Shown here in pieces: positions 45,041 to 54,118 of a stretch of DNA of 64,000 nucleotides. How positions within the stretch are numbered: position 1 is the first letter of the stretch; each line of letters begins with the position of its first letter. The notes under the pieces are model-generated. The model was not told where the DNA came from. It was given only the letters and a program-made list of their open reading frames with translations, and made no database searches. The stretch is from Flavobacterium sp. W4I14 (GTDB lineage: Bacteria; Bacteroidota; Bacteroidia; Sphingobacteriales; Sphingobacteriaceae): contig JAUSZU010000001.1 of NCBI GenBank assembly GCA_030817875.1, forward strand, positions 3,534,001 to 3,598,000. Reading direction: 5' to 3'. The position numbers and the translations under genes were made by a program.

Positions 45041-46255
45041 ATGACCATCAAGAGCATAAATAAAAAAATATGTATTGTTACCCAATCACATCTTTCAAGA
45101 AACCCGAGAGTAGTGAAAGAAGCAATCTCGCTAAGTAGAGCAGGCTACTCTGTTACAATCCTTACAAGCATCTATGACAATAGTTTGTTGCAACAAGATT
45201 TAGCGCTGCTAAAAGGCGAAACGATTGAAGTCCGGTTAATCTCCGACCTCAGTAAAAGGAATTACCGAAGCTTGATTGATCGTTCAAAAAGGAAATTTGC
45301 AATGATAATAAAAAAATGGTGTGATTTTGAAAGTCCACATGCTCTTGGATACGGCATAAACAGATACTTAAAAGCATGTTTAAATTTAAGAGCAGACCTA
45401 TACATTTGTCATCAGGAGGCGGCAACATACATTGGAAACCAATTAATGGCAAAGGGGCTAAAAGTAGCTTACGATTTTGAAGACTGGTATTCGACAGATC
45501 TTTTGCCCCGAGCTAGAGCAAAAAGGCCACTTCGTTTACTAAGAAAAATTGAAGAAAACGCTATACAAAACGGCTTATTTTCTTATACAGCATCACATGC
45601 TTTGGCTACAGCTTTTGAAAAAACGTATCATGGAAAAAAACCACATGTAATTTATAATGTTTTCCCAAAACCAACAGGTTTAAACGAGATTAAGAAAATA
45701 GGAAATGGCAAAATCAATACATTTTGGTTTTCTCAAGTTGTAGGACAAGGTAGAGGAATTGAAACATTTATAAAACTTATTAATTTTTTTAAACAAGGAA
45801 TTGCAGTCCACCTTCTTGGAGACATTTCTCCCGATTTTAAAAGTCTTTTAATGCATTCAATCGTTAAAAAACATGATATTGTATTTCACAAAATGGTAAC
45901 ACCAGAAGAACTGCCTATTGTAATCGCCCGCTTCGACATTGGATTAGCCCTTGAAAACAATATGCCTGTAAGTAGAAATCTTACCATTACTAATAAGTTT
46001 TTCCAATACCTACAATCAGAGTTACCTATCATTTGTAGCCCCACAGATGGCCAATTGGAAATTTTCAACCTTAATTCGCCTGGATACTGCTTATCTTCTG
46101 AGATAACAGAAACTGAGGCACTAAAATTAGAAGAATGGTTGCAAAGTGCTCAAAATTTAGCTGATGCGAAGCGTAACGCTCAGCTGGTAGCTGAAGTATA
46201 TAACTGGCAAAATGAAGAAAAAAAATTAACTGAACTTATCGAAAGTTATATATGA
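45041..46255 (+). CDS. Family 4-like glycosyltransferase
   Basis: The protein has 404 residues from ATG 45,041 (MTIKSINKKI). KICIVTQSHLSRNPRVVKEA at the N-terminus is typical of GT4-like enzymes in Bacteroidota capsule loci. Further: AGYSVTILTS, LYICHQEAATYIG, VAYDFEDWYSTDLLP, NTFWFSQVVGQGRGIE, HLLGDISPDF, and FDIGLALENNMPVSRNLT, where the donor-site Glu is expected. The LTITNKFFQYLQSELPIICS motif fits. It overlaps the next gene by four bases. Confidence 0.85.
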   Translation: MTIKSINKKICIVTQSHLSRNPRVVKEAISLSRAGYSVTILTSIYDNSLLQQDLALLKGETIEVRLISDLSKRNYRSLIDRSKRKFAMIIKKWCDFESPHALGYGINRYLKACLNLRADLYICHQEAATYIGNQLMAKGLKVAYDFEDWYSTDLLPRARAKRPLRLLRKIEENAIQNGLFSYTASHALATAFEKTYHGKKPHVIYNVFPKPTGLNEIKKIGNGKINTFWFSQVVGQGRGIETFIKLINFFKQGIAVHLLGDISPDFKSLLMHSIVKKHDIVFHKMVTPEELPIVIARFDIGLALENNMPVSRNLTITNKFFQYLQSELPIICSPTDGQLEIFNLNSPGYCLSSEITETEALKLEEWLQSAQNLADAKRNAQLVAEVYNWQNEEKKLTELIESYI

Positions 46256-47205
46256 ATGTCAGCTTGCAAATAAATGTGGCTCCAAGCGACTATCCACATG
46301 TTCAATATATACTAAAAAAACAGCTCGAAATACTTTCAAATCAGGTAAATGAAATTATCGTAACGATAGATTCGATCCCTAGTAAGGGAAGATTTGCGAC
46401 TGGCTGGCACGAGAATAAAGATAATTTAACCCACTATCTCTATACTGAAATCGTTCCGTATTTTAATGTAAAAATCCAATTTGTAGATTATTCATCGGTA
46501 TGCGTCAAAGAGGTTTCAAATTTTTTTTTTTGTGATAAACTTATTCCAGCGAAAGACTTTAGGGGCGGGCCTTTTTACGCCTATTTTTTTGGCATTTTTT
46601 CAGCCAAAAACAATTTTGTTTTCCATCTTGATTCGGATATCATCCTTGGTGGAGGATCGTCTAGATGGATTGCAGAGGCATTGGAAAAATTTCAATCAAA
46701 ACCAACTATTTTTGTGATTTCACCTTTGCCAGGGCCACCACATCCTCAACAATTGTTGGTTGGCCAATCAGATTATCAAAAAATAGAGGATTATGTTTTC
46801 CAATTTAAGAGAATGTCAACGCGAATCTTCATCGTGGACAAATCTAGATTTCAGGAAAATAAATTAAAATTGACAAAACCTAGTTTTAGAAATCAAATTA
46901 AAGCCGTTGTCGAAGGAAATCCAAATGCTGATTTACCAGAGCACCTGATTAGCAATATGATGAGTGAACGCGGGCTTAATCGTATTGATTTTTTGGGTAG
47001 CGACGAAGGACTTTGGTCTTTACACCCGCCTTTTCGGAATCGTGAATTTTATCAAAAACTCCCACAAATTTTATCATTCGTAAATGACGGAAATTTACCT
47101 CATGCCCAATTTGGATTTTACGATATTGTGGATGAAATATGCGATTGGTCTGAAAACAGATTACAGTTGAGGAAAAATCGATGGTGGAAAAGAATCGTCC
47201 GCTGA
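46252..47205 (+). CDS. Putative GT-A type glycosyltransferase
   Basis: The protein has 317 residues. NEIIVTIDSIPSKGRF near the start and NFVFHLDSDIILGGGSSRWI (D-S-D metal motif near 129) indicate a GT-A nucleotide-diphospho-sugar fold. It then departs from family 2 (PLPGPPHPQQL, DLPEHLISNMM). I cannot name a family. It overlaps the acyltransferase by 25 bases, suggesting translational coupling. Confidence 0.65.
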   Translation: MNVSLQINVAPSDYPHVQYILKKQLEILSNQVNEIIVTIDSIPSKGRFATGWHENKDNLTHYLYTEIVPYFNVKIQFVDYSSVCVKEVSNFFFCDKLIPAKDFRGGPFYAYFFGIFSAKNNFVFHLDSDIILGGGSSRWIAEALEKFQSKPTIFVISPLPGPPHPQQLLVGQSDYQKIEDYVFQFKRMSTRIFIVDKSRFQENKLKLTKPSFRNQIKAVVEGNPNADLPEHLISNMMSERGLNRIDFLGSDEGLWSLHPPFRNREFYQKLPQILSFVNDGNLPHAQFGFYDIVDEICDWSENRLQLRKNRWWKRIVR

Positions 47206-48398
47206 AAAATCAGAACTTAGAATGCGTTCGTGGGATAGCTGCCTTAGCTGTTTTTACAACCCATTTTATTTCCATTATTCCAGAGTTAGCTACCCGAAAA
47301 AATCATGTAGTCAATTTGGCTGCCAATTGGGGAACGGAAGCAGTAATCATATTCTTTATTTTATCGGGAATTGTGATCCATTCTTCAGTAAACAAAAAAC
47401 ATAGAACAAAATTTGAGTTTTTGTACCAAAGGATTGTCCGCTTACATCCGACACTGATCATCACTATGCTGTTCTGTGTATATATCGAATATAACGTGTT
47501 CCATCAACATCCGCCAATAGGGATGATTGTTTCAAATATGATTCCGATCAGTACATTGAGCGGATACCTAGCGCCCGTTTTTTGGAAAACCAATCCAGTA
47601 ATTTGGTCGTTAACGTACGAGATATTTTTTTATGTGTTTTTTTCGCTAGTGGTCATTAAGGGCAAAGAAATGTCGAATATCCGAATGTTCATTTATTTCA
47701 TGCTCAGTCTAATCTGCATTTACCTCTATTACATGCAGTTCAGACTAAATTTTGTCAATCATTTTATACAGATGTTGGCTTTTTCTTCGATTTGGATCTT
47801 AGGCTTTTATGCTTCTGCTTTTAATAAAAATTTGCCTTCTAACTTGATCTTGGCGATCTTTGGTCTGCTCTCATTGCCACTTTTATCACGGTTAAAGCTG
47901 ACCACAAATTTTTATGATCCTATAAAATATTTACTGTTCGCCATTAATGCTCTTCCTATTTTTGTGTTTTTCCAGCGCCCAACAACCGGTAACATCGAAT
48001 TTAAAAAAACAGATTACATGGTTTTAGTGATTATAGTGGCTATCCATCTTTTTGCAGTAATAGCGATGTTGCAAGATGAATCTTACCGATCGCGAGCAAA
48101 ACTTGCCTATAGCATCGCACCTGTAATTACATTGCTGTTTTTTCTAAAATCAATGCGCCATGTCGCCAGACTGATTTATACTAAAATAATTAGACCATTT
48201 TTCAGCTATTTTGGCAATCTATCCTACCCAATCTACCTATTGCACTTCCCAATCATCACATTTATCTACTACAAATTTAACTTTTCATTGATGTTTAAAA
48301 TCCCTTTGATCTTACTAGTTACATTTGTGGTGAGCTATTTAACCGCCCAATATCTACAACCGAGTATCAACAAAATTTTACTAAAAAGAAATAAGTGA
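47181..48398 (+). CDS. Acyltransferase family 3 membrane protein (OafA/YrhL type)
   Basis: The protein has 405 residues and ten or so spans. The N-terminal LECVRGIAALAVFTTHF holds the R-G and catalytic H of the family. IIFFILSGIVI matches the FF-x-LSGF motif. VIWSLTYEIFFYVFFS matches the W-S-L-x-x-E-x-x-F-Y motif, and NLSYPIYLLHFPIITF is the end signature. Such enzymes O-acetylate (or otherwise acylate) sugars of surface glycans from the cytoplasmic acyl-CoA pool across the membrane. Confidence 0.92.
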   Translation: MVEKNRPLKNQNLECVRGIAALAVFTTHFISIIPELATRKNHVVNLAANWGTEAVIIFFILSGIVIHSSVNKKHRTKFEFLYQRIVRLHPTLIITMLFCVYIEYNVFHQHPPIGMIVSNMIPISTLSGYLAPVFWKTNPVIWSLTYEIFFYVFFSLVVIKGKEMSNIRMFIYFMLSLICIYLYYMQFRLNFVNHFIQMLAFSSIWILGFYASAFNKNLPSNLILAIFGLLSLPLLSRLKLTTNFYDPIKYLLFAINALPIFVFFQRPTTGNIEFKKTDYMVLVIIVAIHLFAVIAMLQDESYRSRAKLAYSIAPVITLLFFLKSMRHVARLIYTKIIRPFFSYFGNLSYPIYLLHFPIITFIYYKFNFSLMFKIPLILLVTFVVSYLTAQYLQPSINKILLKRNK

Positions 48399-49681
48399 AA
48401 AAGGTATTAGTCATTTCTCCATATTTCGCTCCTACCAATGCGGCAGACATGCAAAGAGTGAGAATGAGTTTGCCCTATTTTGAAGAATTTGGCTGGGATG
48501 TAGAAATCGTGAAAGTAAGCCAAGAATATACCGACCTACCTAGCGACCCTTATTTCTTAGAGTCAATCACTTCGGAAGCGGTTATACATGAGGTGAAAGC
48601 TTTGTCTAAAGAAATAACCCATAAAATTGGTTTGGGCAGTATTGCTTTAAGGTCAATTTGGTTTTACTGGAAAAAAGTAAACGTATTGTTAAAAAAAAAC
48701 AGGTATGATTTAATTTATTTTTCTACAACACAATTTCCGATTTGTATTTTGGGAAATTATTGGAAGAATAAATTTGGCATTCCATACGTAATTGACATGC
48801 AAGATCCATGGTACACTGATTATTACAAAAATAAGCCAAAATCGGAAAGGCCACGAAAATATTGGTTTTCTTATCGATTAAATAAATATTTAGAACCAAT
48901 TGCCATGAAAAAGGTAGGCGGGTTAATTAGCGTTTCTTCGGAATATATTACAGATCTAAAAGAAAGGTATTCTCATTTAAAAACGATTCCGGATAGAACA
49001 ATCACATTCGGCGCTTTCGATATCGATTTTCAAATTGCCAAAAACCATGATAAAACTCTTGAACTGGCATTCAAAGCTGATCCTGAAACATTGAATTTAG
49101 TATACGTGGGCCGTGGTGGGCATGATATGCGTCAAGCAGCAGAAATCTTATTTGAAAATTTAAAACACGGGCTAAAACAACAGCGCAGTTTATTCGATAA
49201 AATTAGATTTCATTTTATTGGTACCAGCTATGCACCAAAAGGACAAGGGATCAAAACGATTTATCCTATAGCTGAAAAAATTGGAGTTGCGGCATACGTT
49301 ACGGAATACGCCGATCGTATAGGATTCTATCAGACTTTAAAAAATTTGAAATATGCAGATGGTCTTGTTATTTTAGGTTCCAATCATAGTTCCTATACGG
49401 CATCGAAATTATATCCCTATATATTGGCGAAACGGCCGTTATTAGCCATATTAGCTAGGGAAAGTAGCGCAAACTCGATTCTAAAATCATGCAACGCTGG
49501 AGAATTGATAACAATTGGAGAAAACCAATCAAAAGCCTATGAGCAATTCAGATTGTATGTAGAAAGCGTGGACCATAAGCGTATACCCAATACCAATTGG
49601 AAAGAATTTGAACCGTATACCTCGCAAGCAATCACAAAAAGCCAAGTAGAATTATTTAACGAAGTAATTAAGTGTCAATAA
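48395..49681 (+). CDS. Family 4-like glycosyltransferase
   Basis: The protein has 428 residues, starting at GTG 48,395 within GTGA. KVLVISPYFAPTNAADMQRV at the start, LIYFSTTQFPICILG, PYVIDMQDPWYTDYY and LISVSSEYITDLKERY define the N-lobe. LNLVYVGRGGHDMRQA and LKYADGLVILGSNHSSYTASKLYPYILAKRP form the C-lobe. The pattern is that of GT4-like proteins of Bacteroidota exopolysaccharide clusters. Overlaps of 4 and 10 bases link it to both neighbours. Confidence 0.85.
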   Translation: MKKVLVISPYFAPTNAADMQRVRMSLPYFEEFGWDVEIVKVSQEYTDLPSDPYFLESITSEAVIHEVKALSKEITHKIGLGSIALRSIWFYWKKVNVLLKKNRYDLIYFSTTQFPICILGNYWKNKFGIPYVIDMQDPWYTDYYKNKPKSERPRKYWFSYRLNKYLEPIAMKKVGGLISVSSEYITDLKERYSHLKTIPDRTITFGAFDIDFQIAKNHDKTLELAFKADPETLNLVYVGRGGHDMRQAAEILFENLKHGLKQQRSLFDKIRFHFIGTSYAPKGQGIKTIYPIAEKIGVAAYVTEYADRIGFYQTLKNLKYADGLVILGSNHSSYTASKLYPYILAKRPLLAILARESSANSILKSCNAGELITIGENQSKAYEQFRLYVESVDHKRIPNTNWKEFEPYTSQAITKSQVELFNEVIKCQ

Positions 49682-50496
49682 TTTCACTCTATAAATTTAT
49701 ACTTAGACGGCCATTTTTTAGAGGTCAGGATAGAATATTTAACTTTCTATTCAACAAAGGCTTCATCAATAGCGGAATCGTGAAAACGAGCCCGCTAACT
49801 GGAAATTTTGTAATCAATGCAGATACTTCAACATGGATAGGTGCAAAAATTGACATTTTGGGTGATTATGAACCTGAAATCAAGAAGATTTTCCGAATAT
49901 TTATAAAAGAAGGTAATACTGTATTAGATGTCGGTGCAAACATCGGATTACACACGCTATATTTTTCTGAATTGGTGGGCAGCGAAGGAAAAGTAATTGC
50001 ATTTGAACCAATACCAAGTACCTTTCAATTGCTGCAAGAAAACATCAAACTTAATAACTTTGAAAATATAGAGCAAAAAAACATTGCGCTAAGCAATAGA
50101 AACGAAACCATAAAAATTAAGATCGATGAAAAAAGCAAAAATCCAGGTTCCTTCAATCTCTTTGAACTTGATGGCGATATCTCAGTTCAATGTTGTATAG
50201 GAGATGATCTTTTAATCAATGAAAGATTAGATTTCGTGAAAATTGATGTAGAAGGATTTGAAGTACATGTTATACAGGGATTATTTGAAACACTACATAA
50301 ATTTAAGCCCGTAATTGTTTTTGAATACGATTATAATTATCAAAAAAAAGCTGGCTTGTCCCAAGATCATATTTTTAGAATATTGGGAGAAATAGGTTAT
50401 CAATTTTACGAGATTAAAAAAAACACCTTGATTCTCTTTAATGGCGAAAAAGTGAAATCCTGCAACGTCTTAGCAAAACAAAAAGGCAATGATTAA
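49672..50496 (+). CDS. FkbM-family methyltransferase
   Basis: The protein has 274 residues, GTG start at 49,672. TVLDVGANIGLHTLYFSELV (AdoMet motif I), VIAFEPIPSTFQLLQENI, FVKIDVEGFEVHVIQGL and KPVIVFEYD form the FkbM signature set. It would O-methylate a sugar. It overlaps the second FkbM gene by 8 bases; the two share motif wording and may be old duplicates that act on different positions. Confidence 0.92.
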   Translation: MSIISLYKFILRRPFFRGQDRIFNFLFNKGFINSGIVKTSPLTGNFVINADTSTWIGAKIDILGDYEPEIKKIFRIFIKEGNTVLDVGANIGLHTLYFSELVGSEGKVIAFEPIPSTFQLLQENIKLNNFENIEQKNIALSNRNETIKIKIDEKSKNPGSFNLFELDGDISVQCCIGDDLLINERLDFVKIDVEGFEVHVIQGLFETLHKFKPVIVFEYDYNYQKKAGLSQDHIFRILGEIGYQFYEIKKNTLILFNGEKVKSCNVLAKQKGND

Positions 50497-51373
50497 AGCA
50501 CTGGAACGAACGCTAGGTTTCTTGAGCTCACATCCCTTGGCAAAACGGCACCCGTTCAAATCTCTTTATAGACTATTGAGTTGGCAACTAAAATCTAGAA
50601 TCCATCAAGAGTTAGTCGTGATGCCTTTTATTCATGGAACGGAATTTTGGGTAAAAAAAGGCTTGACGGGCATTACAGGGAATATTTATACTGGATTGCA
50701 TGAATTTTATGATATGGGCTTCTTACTTCATTTTTTGACAAATGAAGATACATTTTTCGACGTTGGTGCAAATGTTGGTTCGTATACCATTTTAGCCGCT
50801 GGGGTAAGAAAAGCTAAATGTATTGCTTTCGAGCCAATTTTTTCGACCTTTGAAATCTTAAAAAAGAACATCAAGCTTAACCAACTTGAACAGCTCGTGG
50901 TGATTAAAAACGTGGGTGTCGGTGAAATAAGAAAATCTTTGTATTTCTCAAATAACAGCGACACCACGAACCATGTTGTCGAACATATTGATCAAAATGT
51001 TTCTTTAGTGGATATTGTTCCCTTAGATCAATTTTACGAGACATTTAAGCCATCATTGTTAAAAATAGATGTTGAAGGCTTTGAAACGGAAGTAATTAGG
51101 GGTGCAGCAAAAATTCTTGCAGATAAGACGCTTATCGCAATTATTATTGAATTAAACGGAAGCGGCACAAGATACGGCTTTGATGAAAAGAAGATACATG
51201 ACGATTTGCTTAATCATGATTTCAATCCATTTGAGTATAATCCCTTAACCAGAACGTTAAAAAAAATAGAGTCTTATGGCTCCAAAAATACGATTTATAT
51301 TAGAGATTTAGATAGTGTAATGTCAAGGCTCAATTCTGCAAAGCCAATTAAAATTTTTGGAGAACTGATTTGA
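50489..51373 (+). CDS. FkbM-family methyltransferase
   Basis: The protein has 294 residues. FFDVGANVGSYTILAAGV, CIAFEPIFSTFEILKKNI, LLKIDVEGFETEVIRGAAK and IAIIIELNGSGTRYG are the expected motifs. The N-terminal 70 residues (TLGFLSSHPLAKRHPFKSL) are an extra helix typical of this subgroup. It is translationally coupled on both sides (8- and 4-base overlaps). Confidence 0.92.
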   Translation: MIKALERTLGFLSSHPLAKRHPFKSLYRLLSWQLKSRIHQELVVMPFIHGTEFWVKKGLTGITGNIYTGLHEFYDMGFLLHFLTNEDTFFDVGANVGSYTILAAGVRKAKCIAFEPIFSTFEILKKNIKLNQLEQLVVIKNVGVGEIRKSLYFSNNSDTTNHVVEHIDQNVSLVDIVPLDQFYETFKPSLLKIDVEGFETEVIRGAAKILADKTLIAIIIELNGSGTRYGFDEKKIHDDLLNHDFNPFEYNPLTRTLKKIESYGSKNTIYIRDLDSVMSRLNSAKPIKIFGELI

Positions 51374-52653
51374 AAATGAAGAAATTAGCTATAGTGGTAA
51401 CACATCCAATTCAATATTACGCACCTATTTTTGAGCTACTTTCTAAAAAAACAACATTAAAAGTATTTTACACTCGGGGAGCTGCTTCAGTATATGATCA
51501 TGGTTTCAAAAAGGACATCAGTTGGGACATTCCTTTGCTCAAGGGTTACGATTTTGAATTCTTGGAGAACACGGCCAAGGATCCTGGAACGCATCATTTT
51601 GGTGGAATTGTTAATCCAACCGTAATGAAACAACTCGCTAATTACGAACCTAGTGCAATACTCATTTATGGTTGGGGATGGAAAAGCCATTTGAAAATCA
51701 TACGCCACTTTAAAGGGAAAATCCCAATTTATTTTAGGGGAGACTCCACTTTAATAGACAAAAAGCATAACTTGAAAGTTTTTTTGCAAAAGCTCTTTCT
51801 AAAATGGGTATATAGTTATATTGATGAGGCTTTTTATGTTGGAGAGGCAAATAAAGCTTATTTTACGGCCTATGGATTAAAGGGAAAACAGCTGTATTTT
51901 GCCCCACACGCTATTGATAATGATAGATTTTCGAAAGGAAGAAAAGCAGAGGCAGATCGTTTAAGACAAAAATTTGGTGTTGCTGATCAGGAAATATTAA
52001 TTCTATTCGCCGGTAAATTTGAAGTTAAAAAAAATCCATCTTTATTATTGGAGGCTTTTAACGCATTGAATTTGCCTAATGTTCATTTACTATTTGTCGG
52101 CAATGGAGTGTTAGAGGGAAGTTTGAAAAGGAAAGTTGAGGGATTAGGAACGAAGAGATCCTTCGACTACGCTCAGGATGACAAGGAAGGGAGTTTGGAG
52201 TTGGAAGTTCGGAGTTCGGAGAGAATGGTCAATGAACAGTCCTTCGACTACGCTCAGGATGACTGTATAAAAAAGAGCATTCATTTTATGGATTTTCAGA
52301 ATCAAACAGAAATGCCTGTTGTGTATCAGGCCTGCGATCTCTTTTGTTTACCATCAAAGGGGCCAGGAGAAACTTGGGGATTAGCTGTGAACGAGGCTAT
52401 GGCAGCAGGTAAAGCGGTTTTGGTTTCCACAAAAGTTGGCTGTGCCGTAGATCTGGTTAAGCCAGGGATTAATGGAGAAGTATTTAGATCAAATGACCTT
52501 GATGATCTAATGCAAAAATTAAGAGAACTAACAGGCAGTAAAGGAAAATTAACAAGAATGGGCGTTCAATCCCAACAGATCATTCAAAACTGGTCATTTG
52601 AAAAGCAGGTAGAAGCAATTGTAGGTACTATTTATAATAACGATGCAAAATAA
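51370..52653 (+). CDS. Family 4 glycosyltransferase carrying in-frame intergenic-type repeats
   Basis: The protein has 427 residues; relatives are nearer 380. KLAIVVTHPIQYYAPIFELL at the start, ILIYGWGWKSHLKII, IPIYFRGDSTLID, YFAPHAIDNDRF, ILILFAGKFEVKKNPSLLLEA and FCLPSKGPGETWGLAVNEAM (E-x7-E) are all in place, so the enzyme should fold. Between the two halves of the donor domain, at about residues 257-300, lies an extra segment with two SFDYAQDD copies. It is encoded by two identical 24-base repeats (52,159-52,182 and 52,240-52,263) with GGAGTT/GGAAGTT-type filler between. This material is normally found between genes. Confidence 0.9.
   Translation: MKMKKLAIVVTHPIQYYAPIFELLSKKTTLKVFYTRGAASVYDHGFKKDISWDIPLLKGYDFEFLENTAKDPGTHHFGGIVNPTVMKQLANYEPSAILIYGWGWKSHLKIIRHFKGKIPIYFRGDSTLIDKKHNLKVFLQKLFLKWVYSYIDEAFYVGEANKAYFTAYGLKGKQLYFAPHAIDNDRFSKGRKAEADRLRQKFGVADQEILILFAGKFEVKKNPSLLLEAFNALNLPNVHLLFVGNGVLEGSLKRKVEGLGTKRSFDYAQDDKEGSLELEVRSSERMVNEQSFDYAQDDCIKKSIHFMDFQNQTEMPVVYQACDLFCLPSKGPGETWGLAVNEAMAAGKAVLVSTKVGCAVDLVKPGINGEVFRSNDLDDLMQKLRELTGSKGKLTRMGVQSQQIIQNWSFEKQVEAIVGTIYNNDAK
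52159..52263. repeat. Two intergenic-type repeats inside a gene
   Basis: The 24-base copies at 52,159-52,182 and 52,240-52,263 are identical and 81 bases apart, a multiple of three, so both are read in the same frame. Reverse-complemented they read GTCATCCTGAGCGTAGTCGA..., nearly the same as the starts of repeat B at 9598 and 15,351. Confidence 0.85.
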
Positions 52654-54055
52654 TACCCCTACAAAACTTATTCTGACACTATACTTTCCTGTTTTGGTTT
52701 CCTATTTATTAATCAATAGCCCGATCATATCTTATTTTGTAGCCTGGTTTGGCTCCCTCTTTATTTTTTACACCACTATACTTTCACCAGCTGCTATTAT
52801 TAAGCAGGATTTACCTGTCCATAAGCAAATTATGCGCCCCATATTTCTTACGCAGCTTATTTTTGCAGGATTTATGTGTACAACCTCCATATTCTATTTT
52901 ATGGATCATTTGGGTTACCGGTATTTAACCGAAGTAAATTATGGGGCGCAATTTAAAGAAAGTGAACAAACTGCATTGATTGCCATTTGCCAGCGAATGA
53001 GCTTGTTGGCTCATGCTGCACTGGTTACAGGCGTGTTATTAGTGCAAAAGAATACCATAAAAATTAAAAATGCAAAAGCTTTTGAGAGTGAGGATTTTTT
53101 GATCTGGCTGAGTATTATTGTGTTTGGTATTGGTTCATTGGCTCAACGTTTTTCAGGGCTTAGCCAAATTGCCCTTCCTTTGACCTTAATTGGAATTTCA
53201 TGTGCTGCAATTTTATTTGTTAAGGGCTTTAATACCAAAAACATCAAATACCTAGGCATAGGCGCCACAATTTTCATCCTCAACTTTATACATGCTTCCT
53301 TATCTGGCTATAAAGAGCCTATTATCATCAACATTATTGTTATTGCCTGTGTATTTTTCCCTTATTACAAGAAGTTGATCCTTTACTTAGCAATCCCAGT
53401 GGCTTATGTATTACTCTATTTCTTGCCCACCTATAACAATTCGGTTCGACAAAGCTGGAATGGCGAGGTGAGTGCAGAGGAAGCACGAAACCAAGCCTTT
53501 GAAAACCTGGATTCAAAAAATGAAGAACAGATTGAAGACACCAACTGGGGTTTCCTGACCAAGAGGCTGAGTGAAATAGAAATGTTTACGCAGTTTGTAG
53601 ATTTTGTACCTGATAACCACCCCTATTACGACTGGGAGATTGTAGAAAATTCCTTAGAAGGGTTGATACCCAGAATTTTTTGGTCAGGAAAACCCAATAT
53701 GGAAACTGTTTCGATGCAAAGAGTTTACGACGCTGGTGTAGCAAACCCACTGTCAAAAGTTTCTGCTAAAACCCGGCCTGTAGTTGATGCATATTTAAGC
53801 TTTGGTATTCCAGGGGTTTTCTTCTTTATGTTGCTCTATGGAATGCTGGTACAGCACTTATCAGATAAAGCTGAAGAGATATTTGGCGGTTATGAACTGG
53901 GCTGCGTAATTATGTTCAATAGCATCTTCCAAGGGCTTTGGCGAGGAAATAACTTTGAATTTATGTTCAATAATATTTTTTGGGGTTATGTGATTATGTG
54001 GTTCCTATTTTATTTGCTCAGAACCATAAAAGTACTTAAGCCCGTGTTTGATTAG
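52643..54055 (+). CDS. Wzy-like polysaccharide polymerase/ligase
   Basis: The protein has 470 residues with about 12 membrane spans (for example around 10-48, 58-80, 110-128, 140-160, 165-185, 190-210, 220-255, then 385-465). The large loop (about 265-380) contains YNNSVRQSWNGEVSAEEARN and IPRIFWSGKPNME, positions at which Wzy and O-antigen ligase proteins carry catalytic Arg residues. Wzy-like proteins of this length accompany exosortases in several Bacteroidota loci. Whether it polymerises repeats or transfers glycan onto a protein or lipid is unknown. It overlaps the previous gene by 11 bases. Confidence 0.8.
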   Translation: MQNNTPTKLILTLYFPVLVSYLLINSPIISYFVAWFGSLFIFYTTILSPAAIIKQDLPVHKQIMRPIFLTQLIFAGFMCTTSIFYFMDHLGYRYLTEVNYGAQFKESEQTALIAICQRMSLLAHAALVTGVLLVQKNTIKIKNAKAFESEDFLIWLSIIVFGIGSLAQRFSGLSQIALPLTLIGISCAAILFVKGFNTKNIKYLGIGATIFILNFIHASLSGYKEPIIINIIVIACVFFPYYKKLILYLAIPVAYVLLYFLPTYNNSVRQSWNGEVSAEEARNQAFENLDSKNEEQIEDTNWGFLTKRLSEIEMFTQFVDFVPDNHPYYDWEIVENSLEGLIPRIFWSGKPNMETVSMQRVYDAGVANPLSKVSAKTRPVVDAYLSFGIPGVFFFMLLYGMLVQHLSDKAEEIFGGYELGCVIMFNSIFQGLWRGNNFEFMFNNIFWGYVIMWFLFYLLRTIKVLKPVFD

Positions 54056-54118
54056 CTGCTCAGTGTTTAGGAGGTTAGCGGTTACGGGGTTAGGGATTAG
54101 TTGTTCAAAGGATTTATA
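54056..54118 (+). repeat. Purine-rich low-complexity spacer
   Basis: GTTTAGGAGGTTAGCGGTTA and the following GGGGTTAGGGATTAG recall similar runs at 24,858-24,960 and 25,480-25,520. All are spacers of the locus. Confidence 0.5.

Noticed and set aside
51370..52653. Repeat-containing glycosyltransferase as a pseudogene
   Set aside because: The frame is intact across the insert and all motifs before and after it are present, so it is reported as a gene with an insertion.
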